Below are positions 16,100-24,030 of a stretch of DNA of 64,000 bases, in pieces. The translations under genes were made by a program, and so were the position numbers. The notes under the pieces were generated by a model. That model made no database searches. It worked only from the letters and a program-made list of their open reading frames with translations, and was not told the DNA's origin. Source of the stretch: Streptomyces brasiliensis (GTDB lineage: Bacteria > Actinomycetota > Actinomycetes > Streptomycetales > Streptomycetaceae); contig NZ_BMQA01000004.1 of assembly GCF_014647875.1 (NCBI RefSeq), positions 186,001-250,000 of the forward strand, read 5' to 3'. Each line of letters starts with the position of its first letter. Within the stretch, counting starts at the first letter, position 1.

Positions 16100-17302
16100 G
16101 TGCCGCCAATAAACAAAACCCGTACGCACAGCGCCGTGCCGGGTACCGACCTCACCCGCCTCCGGATCGCGATCACCGCCTTCTTCGCCCTCGACGGTTT
16201 CGTCTTCGCCGGCTGGGTCGTCCGCATCCCCGCCGTGAAGGAACAGACCCACGCCTCGGCCGGCGCCCTCGGGCTCGCGCTCCTCGGCGTCTCCGCCGGA
16301 GCGGTCGTCACCATGACACTCACCGGACGCCTGTGCCGCCGGTACGGCAGCCATCCGGTCACGGTCGGATGCGCCGTCCTGCTCTCCCTCAGCGTCGCCC
16401 TGCCGCCGCTCACCCACTCGGTGGCCGCCCTGGGCGCCGTCCTGCTGGTCTTCGGGGCCGCGTACGGCGGGATCAACGTGGCCTTCAACAGCGCCGCCGT
16501 CGATCTCGTCGCCGCGCTCCGGCGGCCGATCATGCCGAGCTTCCACGCGGCCTTCAGTCTCGGCGGGATGATCGGTGCGGGCCTGGGCGGGCTGGTCGCC
16601 GGAGCCCTCTCTCCCACCCGGCACCTGCTCGGCCTGACCGTCGTCGGGCTGCTCGTGACCGCCGCCGCGGGCCCCACCCTCCTACGGCACGAGCCGCCGC
16701 GACCGGTGGACCACCCTGCCGGCACCGGCACAGAAGGCCCACGGCGCCTCGACGGCCGTACGCGTTGGCTGGTGGTCGTCTTCGGCCTGATCGCGCTGTG
16801 CACGGCGTACGGTGAAGGCGCCATGGCCGACTGGGGCGCCCTCCACCTCCAGCAGGACCTGGAGACTTCGGCGGGGCTCGCGGCGGCGGGGTACTCGGCC
16901 TTCGCACTCGCCATGACCGTCGGCAGACTCACCGGGTCGACTCTGCTCGAACGGCTCGGCCGGACCCGTACCGTGGTCGCGGGCGGCACCACCGCGGCCG
17001 TGGGCATGCTGCTCGGCTCGCTGGCTCCCTCCGTCTGGGCGGCGCTGCTCGGCTTCGCCGTCACCGGACTCGGTCTCGCCAATCTCTTCCCGGTCGCCAT
17101 CGAGCGCGCGGGCAGACTCGCCGGGCCGAGCGGCGTGGCCGTCGCCTCCACGCTCGGCTACGGGGGCATGCTCCTCGGGCCGCCCGCGATCGGCTTCATG
17201 GCCGAGGCGTTCTCGTTGTCCGCCGCCCTCACGAGCGTCGCCGTGCTCGCGGGCGTCGCCACGCTCATCGGCTTCCTCACGCGGCACGCGGCGACCGGCT
17301 GA
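16100..17302 (+). CDS. MFS transporter
   Basis: 400 residues with about twelve hydrophobic segments and a central hydrophilic loop near 195-215 (an LLRHEPPRPVDHPAGTG stretch). It resembles the YbjJ-like/fucose-permease-like group of major facilitator proteins (SFHAAFSLGGMIGAGLGG, AYGEGAMADWGALHL). It is probably a proton-driven exporter or sugar/drug transporter in the cytoplasmic membrane; the substrate is unknown. The GTG start follows a TAGCCT -10-like box (16088-16093) by only six bases with no ribosome site, so the mRNA is probably leaderless. Confidence 0.85.
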   Translation: MPPINKTRTHSAVPGTDLTRLRIAITAFFALDGFVFAGWVVRIPAVKEQTHASAGALGLALLGVSAGAVVTMTLTGRLCRRYGSHPVTVGCAVLLSLSVALPPLTHSVAALGAVLLVFGAAYGGINVAFNSAAVDLVAALRRPIMPSFHAAFSLGGMIGAGLGGLVAGALSPTRHLLGLTVVGLLVTAAAGPTLLRHEPPRPVDHPAGTGTEGPRRLDGRTRWLVVVFGLIALCTAYGEGAMADWGALHLQQDLETSAGLAAAGYSAFALAMTVGRLTGSTLLERLGRTRTVVAGGTTAAVGMLLGSLAPSVWAALLGFAVTGLGLANLFPVAIERAGRLAGPSGVAVASTLGYGGMLLGPPAIGFMAEAFSLSAALTSVAVLAGVATLIGFLTRHAATG

Positions 17303-17897
17303 GCGATACGCACGCGTGCGGCATGCACCCCGTACGCGTACGTAGTACCGCACAGCCATTCGCCGGAGGCCTGCCGGCGCTGCGGCAGCGTGACGCGCGC
17401 GGGTCGCGGAGCTGTTCCGGCGAGCCGCGGACGCGATCCCCCTGGAGGGGCCCGCGGGCCCCTCCACGGCGGTGAGCCGGGCCGCGCCGACGGTGGTGCA
17501 GGCCGGTTTCGACCCGGGTGCCGCGCGGCGCAGCGCCCGCGGGCCCTGTGGCACGCGAACATCCGCGACGCCTGGACCACGCTCCTCGCCGGCTACGCGC
17601 GTGCCTCGTCGACCACCACGAGGGCCGACCCGGCCGCGCCTGGCACCGGGTCCACCGCACCCTGACCGGGGGGCGGCGACGGCCTTCCCGCCCCGCACGG
17701 CCGCACCGCGCCGTCCAGTTGGTCAACGACGTCGAATCCGGCGCCCGCCCACGACACCTCCCGCCGCCACAGCCTCGCACGCAGGTACGCCTCCCGAACC
17801 CGGCGCCCGGCCCGTCCCGCCGCTGACGCCGAACCCGCGCCGACAAAAGCATCCCGGCTCAACAAAAGGTGCATGCGCCCGGGGCGTGGCCCATCGT
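17303..17897. other. 595-base gap, probably decayed coding sequence
   Basis: There is no intact gene. Short protein-like stretches appear on the plus strand in shifting frames (an ELFRRAADAIPLEGPAGPS stretch, then ALWHANIRDAWTTLLAGYA about 17540-17605), with codon-like GC bias but no start, ribosome site or continuous frame. This looks like a gene that has lost its frame; the family could not be recognised. Confidence 0.3.
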
Positions 17898-18065
17898 GTG
17901 AACCATGGCGCAGGCCCCGTCGACGCAGAGTCCCAGCTCCACACGGCCCGCCGGGAGCAGGGCCGGCGCCTCTTCTCGGCACGCGACCTGGTCGTCCTCG
18001 CCGTCCCGGTCGCCGGAGCGGTCCTCGGGATCCTCGCCCTGGCGCTCGGCCGGCGCAGCCTCTGA
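17898..18065 (+). CDS. Small single-pass membrane protein upstream of arginine deiminase
   Basis: A 55-residue reading frame from GTG 17898. The N-terminus is hydrophilic (MNHGAGPVDAESQLHTARRE), followed by a basic stretch and one hydrophobic helix (DLVVLAVPVAGAVLGILALA, about 31-50), then a basic tail GRRSL. It ends 27 bases before the arginine deiminase start on the same strand, so the two are probably co-transcribed. No homologue is recognised; its size and topology suggest a membrane-anchored accessory peptide. The ribosome site is weak, so the call is tentative. Confidence 0.45.
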   Translation: MNHGAGPVDAESQLHTARREQGRRLFSARDLVVLAVPVAGAVLGILALALGRRSL

Positions 18066-18092
18066 CCGCCCTCGACGCCCGAAAGGTGCCCC

Positions 18093-19355
18093 GTGACCAG
18101 TCAAGTCCCCGCGAACCGGCCCGCGTACGGCGTCCACTCGGAGGTCGGCAGGCTGCGCAAGGTGCTCGTGTGCGCGCCCGGCCTCGCCCATCGCCGGCTG
18201 ACCCCGACCAACGTCGACGACCTGCTGTTCGACGACGTGATGTGGGTGGAGAACGCCCAGCGCGACCACGCCGACTTCGTCAACAAGCTGCGTGAACGGG
18301 ACATCGACGTCGTCGAGTTGCACGATCTGCTCGCGCACACCATGGCCGACCCGATGGCGCGGGACTGGCTCCTGGACCGGAAGATCGTCGCCAACGAGGT
18401 CGGCCTCGGGCTGATGGAGACCACGCGGGCCTATCTGGAGACCCTGGAGCCGACCCAGCTGGCCAAGTACCTGATCGGCGGTCTGTCCACCGCCGACCTC
18501 CCGGACGAGTACCGCTCCGACTACATCGCGCTGGCCCGCGAGTCCACCGGCGGCCGCGGGTATCTGATGCCGCCGCTGCCCAACACCCTCTACACGCGTG
18601 ACACGACGTGCTGGCTGTACGGCGGGCTCACCCTCAACCCGCTGTACTGGCCCGCACGGCACGACGAGACGCTGCTGATGAAGGCGATCTACACGTTCCA
18701 TCCCGACTACGCGGGCTGCACCGTGTGGTGGGGCGACCCCGAACTCGACTGGGGGCAGGCTTCGTTCGAGGGCGGCGACATCATGCCGGTCGGCAACGGG
18801 ATCGTCCTCATGGGCATGAGCGAGCGCACCTCCCGGCAGGCGGTCACCCAGGTCGCGAAGGCGCTGTTCGACCAGGGCGCCGCCGAGCGTGTCGTCGTGG
18901 CCGCCATGCCCAAGCTGCGCTCCGCGATGCACCTCGACACGGTGTTCACCTTCGCCGACCGCGACGTGGTGACGCTGTATCCGAAGATCATGGACGGAGT
19001 CCACGCCTTCTCGCTGCGCCCCGGGGACCGGGCACCGGGCGTCGAGATCACCGACGAGGGCTCCACCCCGTTCGTCGACGTGGTCGCCGACGCGCTCGGT
19101 CTGCCCCGGCTGCACGTCGTGGAGACCGGCGGCGACGTGTACGCGTCCGAGCGGCAGCAGTGGGACAGCGGCAACAACGCGGTCGCGCTGGAACCGGGCG
19201 TGGTGATCACGTACGACCGCAACACCCAGACGAACAACCTGCTGCGCAAGGCCGGTATCGAGGTGATCACGATCGTCGGCGCCGAGCTGGGCCGGGGCCG
19301 GGGCGGCGGCCACTGCATGACCTGCCCGATCGTCCGGGACCCGGTCGATTTCTGA
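18093..19355 (+). CDS. arcA: Arginine deiminase
   Basis: 420 residues, the expected length. It has the guanidino-group-modifying fold with all active-site segments: the FEGGD motif, the MHLDTVFTF catalytic His region, QQWDSGNN, and the nucleophilic Cys408 near the end in GGGHCMTCP. It hydrolyses L-arginine to citrulline and ammonia. No ornithine transcarbamylase or carbamate kinase gene lies nearby, so this is not a full fermentative ADI operon; it may serve nitrogen supply or acid resistance. The start is a GTG with GAAAGGTG upstream. A tiny membrane-protein gene precedes it. Confidence 0.95.
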   Translation: MTSQVPANRPAYGVHSEVGRLRKVLVCAPGLAHRRLTPTNVDDLLFDDVMWVENAQRDHADFVNKLRERDIDVVELHDLLAHTMADPMARDWLLDRKIVANEVGLGLMETTRAYLETLEPTQLAKYLIGGLSTADLPDEYRSDYIALARESTGGRGYLMPPLPNTLYTRDTTCWLYGGLTLNPLYWPARHDETLLMKAIYTFHPDYAGCTVWWGDPELDWGQASFEGGDIMPVGNGIVLMGMSERTSRQAVTQVAKALFDQGAAERVVVAAMPKLRSAMHLDTVFTFADRDVVTLYPKIMDGVHAFSLRPGDRAPGVEITDEGSTPFVDVVADALGLPRLHVVETGGDVYASERQQWDSGNNAVALEPGVVITYDRNTQTNNLLRKAGIEVITIVGAELGRGRGGGHCMTCPIVRDPVDF

Positions 19356-19388
19356 GGCCCGTCGCGTCGCATGGGGCACACTCGCCTC

Positions 19389-20135
19389 ATGGAGACTGCC
19401 GACTTCCTTCAGACCCTGGACCGGGAGGGCCGGCTGCTGGCGGCGGCCGCCGAGCGCGCGGGCACCGGGGCCGAGGTGCCGTCCTGCCCGCGCTGGCAGG
19501 TGCGCGACCTGTTGCGGCACACGGGCAGCGTGCACCACTGGGCCACCGGTTTCGTGGCCGAGGGGCACACCGCTCCCCGGCCCATGGGCGAGCTCCCGGA
19601 CCTTGACGGCGACGAGCTGGTGGCCTGGTACCGGGACAGTCACCGCCGGCTGCTCGACACCCTGGCCGGCGCACCTGCCGACCTGGATTGCTGGACCTTC
19701 CACCCCGCGCCCAGCCCGTCGCCGCTGGCGTTCTGGACCCGGCGGCAGGCGCATGAGACGACCGTGCACCGTCATGACGCCGAGTCGGCGGGCGTCGGCA
19801 CCCCGTCGCCGGTCGCCGCGGACTTCGCGGTGGACGGCATCGACGAGCTGTTGCGCGGCTTCCACGCCCGCCGCAGGAGCCGGGTCCGTACCGACGGGCC
19901 GCGCGTGCTGCGAGTGCGGGCCGTCGGCGCGGAGGGGTGTGCGGACGCGGTGTGGACCGTACGGCTGTCGGCCGGGCCGCCGATGACCACGCGCGACGAA
20001 TCGGGTCCGGCGGCGGCCGAACTGTCCGGTCCTGCCGATCAGTTGTACCTGGCGCTGTGGAACCGGGTGCCGCTGCCCAGCGTGACGGGCGACGCCGCAC
20101 TGGCCGACCTGTGGCGGGAGACGTCCGCGATCTGA
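19389..20135 (+). CDS. Maleylpyruvate isomerase/DinB-like family protein
   Basis: 248 residues. The N-terminal four-helix domain (about 1-150) belongs to the mycothiol-dependent maleylpyruvate isomerase / DinB superfamily: WQVRDLLRHTGSVHHWA, then FWTRRQAHETTVHRHDAES, with the conserved histidines that bind a metal. The C-terminal part (about 165-245) is the SCP2-like MDMPI_C region. Probable function is mycothiol-linked isomerisation or transfer, but most family members are untested. ATG 19389 lies 33 bases after arcA, so it could be co-transcribed. Confidence 0.75.
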   Translation: METADFLQTLDREGRLLAAAAERAGTGAEVPSCPRWQVRDLLRHTGSVHHWATGFVAEGHTAPRPMGELPDLDGDELVAWYRDSHRRLLDTLAGAPADLDCWTFHPAPSPSPLAFWTRRQAHETTVHRHDAESAGVGTPSPVAADFAVDGIDELLRGFHARRRSRVRTDGPRVLRVRAVGAEGCADAVWTVRLSAGPPMTTRDESGPAAAELSGPADQLYLALWNRVPLPSVTGDAALADLWRETSAI

Positions 20136-20210
20136 CGCCGGCAGACCGTCGAGCGGTGCGTCGGCCGGCCTCCGCGATCCGACGGCAGACGCTCGAGCGG
20201 GCCGCGGCGG

Positions 20211-20603
20211 TCAGCCGTCCAGCATCCGTGTCAGTACCGCGCGCTGCGCCGGAAGCAGTTCGCCGTACAAGGCGCGCCCCTTCACCGTGAGCGCCACACG
20301 CACGCCCCGCCGGTCCTCGGCACACATGGCTCGCTCGACAAGGCCGTCCTTCTCCAGGCGTGCGATCAGGCGGGACAGCGCACTCTGGCTGAGGTGGACG
20401 CGGTCGGAGATCTCCTGCACGCGGTAGGCGCAGCCGCCGTCCCCCGCGGAGCCCTCGGAGAGCAGGTCGAGGACCTCGAAGTCGCTGGCGCACAGCCCGT
20501 GGCCGTGCAGCACGCGGTCGATCTCGCACTGGGTTCGGGCGTGCAGGGCGAGGATGTCCCGCCACTGGTCCACGAGTGCCTGTTCGGCCTTCTTCGCCGC
20601 CAT
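20211..20603 (-). CDS. MarR family transcriptional regulator
   Basis: 130 residues with the MarR winged helix: LCASDFEVLDLLSEG, YRVQEISDRVHLSQSALSRLIARLEKDG (recognition helix) and the wing RAMCAEDRRGVRVALT. The C-terminal helix is short (LPAQRAVLTRMLDG). The start MAAKKAEQ at 20603 is preferred over an upstream in-frame codon. No obvious target gene adjoins it; it is convergent with the maleylpyruvate-isomerase-like gene. Confidence 0.85.
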   Translation of the reverse strand: MAAKKAEQALVDQWRDILALHARTQCEIDRVLHGHGLCASDFEVLDLLSEGSAGDGGCAYRVQEISDRVHLSQSALSRLIARLEKDGLVERAMCAEDRRGVRVALTVKGRALYGELLPAQRAVLTRMLDG

Positions 20604-20668
20604 GGGCGCACCGTAGCAGAACCGAGGAAGTACCACGGTCTGCCGTCGATCGTCTGCGGCATCGTCGT

Positions 20669-20717
20669 GGCTGGGCTGAGCCCCGCGCCCCTTCGGGGTG
20701 CGGGGCTCAGCCCAGCC
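20669..20717 (-). terminator. Strong stem-loop at the 3' end of the two-component operon
   Basis: An 18-bp perfect stem (GGCTGGGCTGAGCCCCGC, 20669-20686, with its complement at 20700-20717) is capped by a CCCC-TTC-GGGG inner hairpin. The stop codon of the response regulator lies inside the stem. There is no T-run, as usual in Streptomyces terminators. Confidence 0.75.
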
Positions 20718-21372
20718 AGCCGGGCCGTACCAGCCCCGACTCGTAGGCCAGCACGACGAGTTGGGCGCGGTCTCGGGCGCCGAGTTTCACCATCGTGCGG
20801 CTCACGTGGGTCTTGGCGGTGAGCGGGCTGACGACCAGGCGGCGGGCGATCTCCTCGTTGGACAGGCCGATGCCGACCAGGGCCATCACCTCCCGTTCAC
20901 GCTCGGTGAGTTGACCGAGGGCGTCGGCGGCCGCGGGTTCCTTGGAACGGGCCGCGAACTCGGCGATGAGACGGCGGGTGACCCCGGGTGACAACAGCGC
21001 GTCGCCCTCCACCACCGCCCGCACCGCGCGCACCAGTTCGTCCGGCTCGGTGTCCTTGACCAGGAAGCCGGAGGCGCCGGAGCGGATCGCCTCGAAGACG
21101 TACTCGTCGAGCTCGAAGGTGGTCAGCATCACCACCTTGACGTCCTTGAGCTCCGCCGTCTCCGTGATCCGCCGGGTGGCGGCCAGGCCGTCGAGCAGCG
21201 GCATGCGGATGTCCATCAGGACGACGTCGGGGCGCAGTTCGCGCACCGTGCGCAGGGCCTCCTCGCCGTCGGCCGCCTCACCGGCCACCTCGATGTCGGG
21301 CTGCGCGTCGAGCAGCGCCCTGAACCCGGCCCGCACCAGCGACTGGTCGTCGGCGAGCAGTACTCGGATCAC
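20707..21372 (-). CDS. NarL/LuxR-type response regulator
   Basis: 221 residues. The receiver domain (1-120) has the acidic pocket LLADDQ, phospho-Asp in DVVLMDIRMP, Thr in MLTTFE and Lys in FLVKDTEP. The C-terminal LuxR helix-turn-helix (about 150-212; LTEREREVMALVGIGLSNEEIA, ending LTAKTHVSR) binds DNA. It starts at a GTG whose bases overlap the stop of the kinase gene (GTGA), so the pair is coupled. Targets unknown. Confidence 0.93.
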   Translation of the reverse strand: MIRVLLADDQSLVRAGFRALLDAQPDIEVAGEAADGEEALRTVRELRPDVVLMDIRMPLLDGLAATRRITETAELKDVKVVMLTTFELDEYVFEAIRSGASGFLVKDTEPDELVRAVRAVVEGDALLSPGVTRRLIAEFAARSKEPAAADALGQLTEREREVMALVGIGLSNEEIARRLVVSPLTAKTHVSRTMVKLGARDRAQLVVLAYESGLVRPGWLG

Positions 21373-22604
21373 CGGTCGTCCTCCTTGGCCTTCGCCTGCA
21401 ACGGCAGGACCGCGAGCACCCGGAAGCCGCCGTCGGGGCGCGGGCCCGCCTCGATCGTGCCACCGAGGGCACCGGCCCGCTCCCGCATTCCGGCCAGCCC
21501 GTTGCCGCTGCCGCCCGCGTCGGCCCCGGTCGCGGGCCCGTCGTCGTCGATGCGCAGCCGCAGCGTGCCGGCGTCGTGCTCCAGGCGCACGCGCGCGTGC
21601 CGCGAGCCCGAATGCCGTACGACGTTGGTGAGGGCCTCCTGGACGATGCGGAAGGCGGCAAGGTCGGCGCCCGGCGCGAGCCGCGGGGCCGTGCCCTCGA
21701 CCTCGACGGCGAGGCCCGCGCCGGCCGCCTGTTCCACCAGTTCGGGGAGCCGGTCCAGGCCGGGCGCGGGGGCGCGCGGCGCGGCACCGGGGGCACGCAG
21801 GGTGTCCAGGACCTGACGCACCTCTCCGAGCGCCTCCTTGCTCGCGGCCTTGATAGTGGTGAGCGCCTCGCGCGCCTGCTCGGGGTCGCTGTCCAGAAGC
21901 GCGAGGCCGACGCCCGCCTGGACGTTGATGACGGAGATGCTGTGGGCGAGCACGTCGTGCAGCTCGCGGGCGATCCGCAGCCGCTCCTCGTCCGCGCGCC
22001 GCCGGGCCGCCTGTGCACGGTCGGCGCGCTCCCGGGCCCACTGCTCGCGTCGCACTCTGGCCAGTTCGGACACGGCGACGATGGCCACCACCCAGGTCGC
22101 GACGACGATCTCCTGGCCGATGTTCGCGCTCTGGTCCCCGGCGGGTGGCAGCCAGCGGTAGAGCCAGAGCGCGACGAGGGCATGTCCGGCCCAGAGCATC
22201 CCCATCGACACCCAGGCGGCCCACCGGCGGCCCGCGACGATCGCGCTGAAGCAGGCCACGGCGACGGCCAGGAAGACCGGGCCGTAGGGGTATCCGGCGC
22301 CCAGGTAGAGCAGCGTGGTGGCGGCCGTACCGAACGCCACGAAGGCCGGGTACCGCTGCCGCCACAGCAGCAGCCCCGAGGCCACCACGAGCAGCACGCG
22401 CGCGTAGCCATTGAGCGGGACACGGTGGATCTGCTCGTGCGCGGCGAAGTGCGAGCCGATCAGCACGAAGGCGGTGAGCAGCACGGTGGAGCGCCACGGC
22501 CAGCGAGGGGCGGGCGGCTCGGCGTCGTCGGTGCGGTGCCACCACGGGGGCCCGTACCGCCACCACTGTGACGGACCGGGCCCGCGCACACGCTGCTCTT
22601 CCAT
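21369..22604 (-). CDS. NarL-family sensor histidine kinase (HisKA_3)
   Basis: About 411 residues. Four to five membrane segments occupy residues 40-160 with no large extracytoplasmic domain. A DUF7134-like basic linker is followed by the HisKA_3 dimerisation motif with the phospho-accepting His in RIARELHDVLAHSISVINV, then a HATPase_c domain (FRIVQEALTNVVRHS, IDDDGP, GNGLAGMRERAGALGG). It senses an unknown membrane or cell-envelope signal and phosphorylates the coupled response regulator. ATG 22604 is chosen; an in-frame GTG at 22613 is an alternative, and no strong ribosome site separates them. Confidence 0.9.
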   Translation of the reverse strand: MEEQRVRGPGPSQWWRYGPPWWHRTDDAEPPAPRWPWRSTVLLTAFVLIGSHFAAHEQIHRVPLNGYARVLLVVASGLLLWRQRYPAFVAFGTAATTLLYLGAGYPYGPVFLAVAVACFSAIVAGRRWAAWVSMGMLWAGHALVALWLYRWLPPAGDQSANIGQEIVVATWVVAIVAVSELARVRREQWARERADRAQAARRRADEERLRIARELHDVLAHSISVINVQAGVGLALLDSDPEQAREALTTIKAASKEALGEVRQVLDTLRAPGAAPRAPAPGLDRLPELVEQAAGAGLAVEVEGTAPRLAPGADLAAFRIVQEALTNVVRHSGSRHARVRLEHDAGTLRLRIDDDGPATGADAGGSGNGLAGMRERAGALGGTIEAGPRPDGGFRVLAVLPLQAKAKEDDR

Positions 22605-22694
22605 GACGGCCACGCTAGACGTCGGCGCGCCGTGGGGGCGTCAGCCGGGCGTGGTGATCACGCGTACTTCCCGGGGAGTATGCCGGCGCGGCTG

Positions 22695-22756
22695 GTGCTG
22701 TGGCCGGAAAGGTTCACCGGCTCGCGACGCCCGGCAAACCTTCCCGGCCACAGCAC
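22695..22756 (-). terminator. Long stem-loop after the TetR gene
   Basis: A 13-bp perfect stem GTGCTGTGGCCGG (22695-22707)/CCGGCCACAGCAC (22744-22756) is extended past one mismatch by AAGGTT/AACCTT, around a 22-base loop. The downstream arm ends at the TetR stop codon, so this should end that transcript. It may also protect the convergent side of the two-component operon promoter. Confidence 0.7.
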
Positions 22757-23442
22757 TAGCGCAGTCCCACGTCGTGCGCGAGCCCGGTCACCGCATGCCG
22801 GAAGAACGCCTCGCGGTCCTCCACCACCCGGTGGAACTGGCCGAACAGTTCGAACCCCACCAGCCCGAAGAGCTGCGCCCAGGCCACCACCAGCGCGGCC
22901 GCCACCTCGGGCGGAAGGCCCGGGGTGAGGTCGGCGGCCATCCGCTCGGCCTCGGGCCGCAGCGCCTCGGAGAGGGGGAGGGCGGCGAGGCCGGGACCCT
23001 GGTGGGCGTCGCGGACGATGCCGATGAGGGCGAAGGCGACGCGGGAGGCGGGAGCGACGGTCGTCTCGGGCGCCGAGTAACCCGGCACGGGCGAGCCGTA
23101 GATCAGCGCGTACTCGTGCGGATGCTCCAGCGCCCAGCTGCGCACCGCCTCGCACACGGCCGTCCAGCGCGCCACGGGAGCGCTGCCCGCGGCCGCGTCG
23201 CGCGCCGTCTCCGCGGCCTGGCCGAGGGAGTCGTACGCGTCGATGATGAGTGCGGTCAACAGGTCGTCGCGGCTGGAGAAGTAGCGGTAGAGCGCGGAGG
23301 AGACCATGCCGAGTTCGCGTGCCACGGCGCGTAGCGAGAGCTTGGCCGCGCCGTCGGCCGCGAGCCGTCTGCGCGCCTCGTCCTTGATGGCCGCGGTGAC
23401 CTCGATCCTGGCTCGCGCGCGGGCGCCCTGTGTGGTGCTCAT
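22756..23442 (-). CDS. TetR family transcriptional repressor
   Basis: 228 residues. The N-terminal TetR helix-turn-helix (about 12-60) has LSLRAVARELGMVSSALYRYFSSRDDLLTAL. The C-terminal part (about 85-225) matches the WHG/TetR_C_13-type ligand domain (ALEHPHEYALIYGSPVPGY, VVAWAQLFGLVGFELFG). It is divergent from an F420-type nitroreductase, and two matching operators lie in the gap. It therefore most likely represses itself and that gene, released by a lipophilic or electrophilic compound. Confidence 0.9.
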   Translation of the reverse strand: MSTTQGARARARIEVTAAIKDEARRRLAADGAAKLSLRAVARELGMVSSALYRYFSSRDDLLTALIIDAYDSLGQAAETARDAAAGSAPVARWTAVCEAVRSWALEHPHEYALIYGSPVPGYSAPETTVAPASRVAFALIGIVRDAHQGPGLAALPLSEALRPEAERMAADLTPGLPPEVAAALVVAWAQLFGLVGFELFGQFHRVVEDREAFFRHAVTGLAHDVGLR

Positions 23443-23484
23443 GCACAGCAGTGTGCCATGAAGTCAGAGCGCTGCACACAAAAG

Positions 23485-23551
23485 AGAGCACTGCTCTTGC
23501 TCTGGAGCGGCTGTCTGCTCCAGACTGTTCATCAGCGAGAGCACCGCTCTC
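23485..23551. promoter_or_regulatory. Twin TetR operators and a third inverted repeat
   Basis: Two copies of one palindrome are seen: AGAGCACTGCTCT (23485-23497) and GAGAGCACCGCTCTC (23537-23551). They share the form AGAGCACYGCTCT, with centres 53 bases (five helical turns) apart. Between them lies a perfect inverted repeat TCTGGAGC-N8-GCTCCAGA (23501-23524). All sit between the divergent TetR and nitroreductase starts. Confidence 0.6.
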
Positions 23552-23580
23552 GAAAAGAGAGCCTCCAGGAGGAAATGGCC

Positions 23581-24030
23581 ATGTCCACGCACGTGCAGAA
23601 GCCCGACTGGTTCACCGTCAACGTCTTCAACCGCGCGGTGGCGTGGCTGACCCGCCGGGGTATCAGCGTGTGGGGATCCCGGGTCCTCGCGGTCCGCGGA
23701 CGCAAGAGCGGCCAGTGGCGGACCACGCCGGTGAACCTGCTGACCGTGGACGGGCAGCAGTACCTGGTCGCCCCGCGCGGGCACGTCCAGTGGACGCACA
23801 ACATGCGCGCGGCCGGCGGCGGCGAGCTGCACCTGGGCAAGCGCAAGGACGTGTTCACCGCGACCGAGGTCGGCGACGACGAGAAAGTGCCGCTGCTGCG
23901 CGCCTACCTCAAGCGCTGGAAGATGGAGGTCGGGGTGTTCTTCAACGGAGTCGGCCCCGGCTCCCCCGACGCGGAGCTGCGCCGCATCGCCCCCGACCAC
24001 CCGGTCTTCCGGATCACCGTCACGAAGTGA
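23581..24030 (+). CDS. F420-dependent nitroreductase/quinone reductase (Ddn-like)
   Basis: 149 residues, single split-barrel domain of the deazaflavin (F420H2)-dependent reductase family. The pattern VLAVRGRKSGQWRTTPVNLL, then YLVAPRGHVQWTHNMRAAG and the final DHPVFRIT match Ddn-type proteins. The family reduces quinones, unsaturated lactones or nitro compounds. ATG 23581 is chosen because AGGAGGA lies eight bases upstream, while ATG 23575 is only two bases from it. It is controlled by the divergent TetR. Confidence 0.88.
   Translation: MSTHVQKPDWFTVNVFNRAVAWLTRRGISVWGSRVLAVRGRKSGQWRTTPVNLLTVDGQQYLVAPRGHVQWTHNMRAAGGGELHLGKRKDVFTATEVGDDEKVPLLRAYLKRWKMEVGVFFNGVGPGSPDAELRRIAPDHPVFRITVTK

Noticed and set aside
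17390..17665. A 91-codon plus-strand frame as a real gene
   Set aside because: No ribosome site or family motif; the protein-like parts change frame, so it is described as a decayed stretch instead.
20669..20717. The long hairpin as a mobile-element end or attachment site
   Set aside because: It is positioned exactly at the 3' end of an operon with a capped stem, the usual form of a terminator; no flanking duplication is seen.
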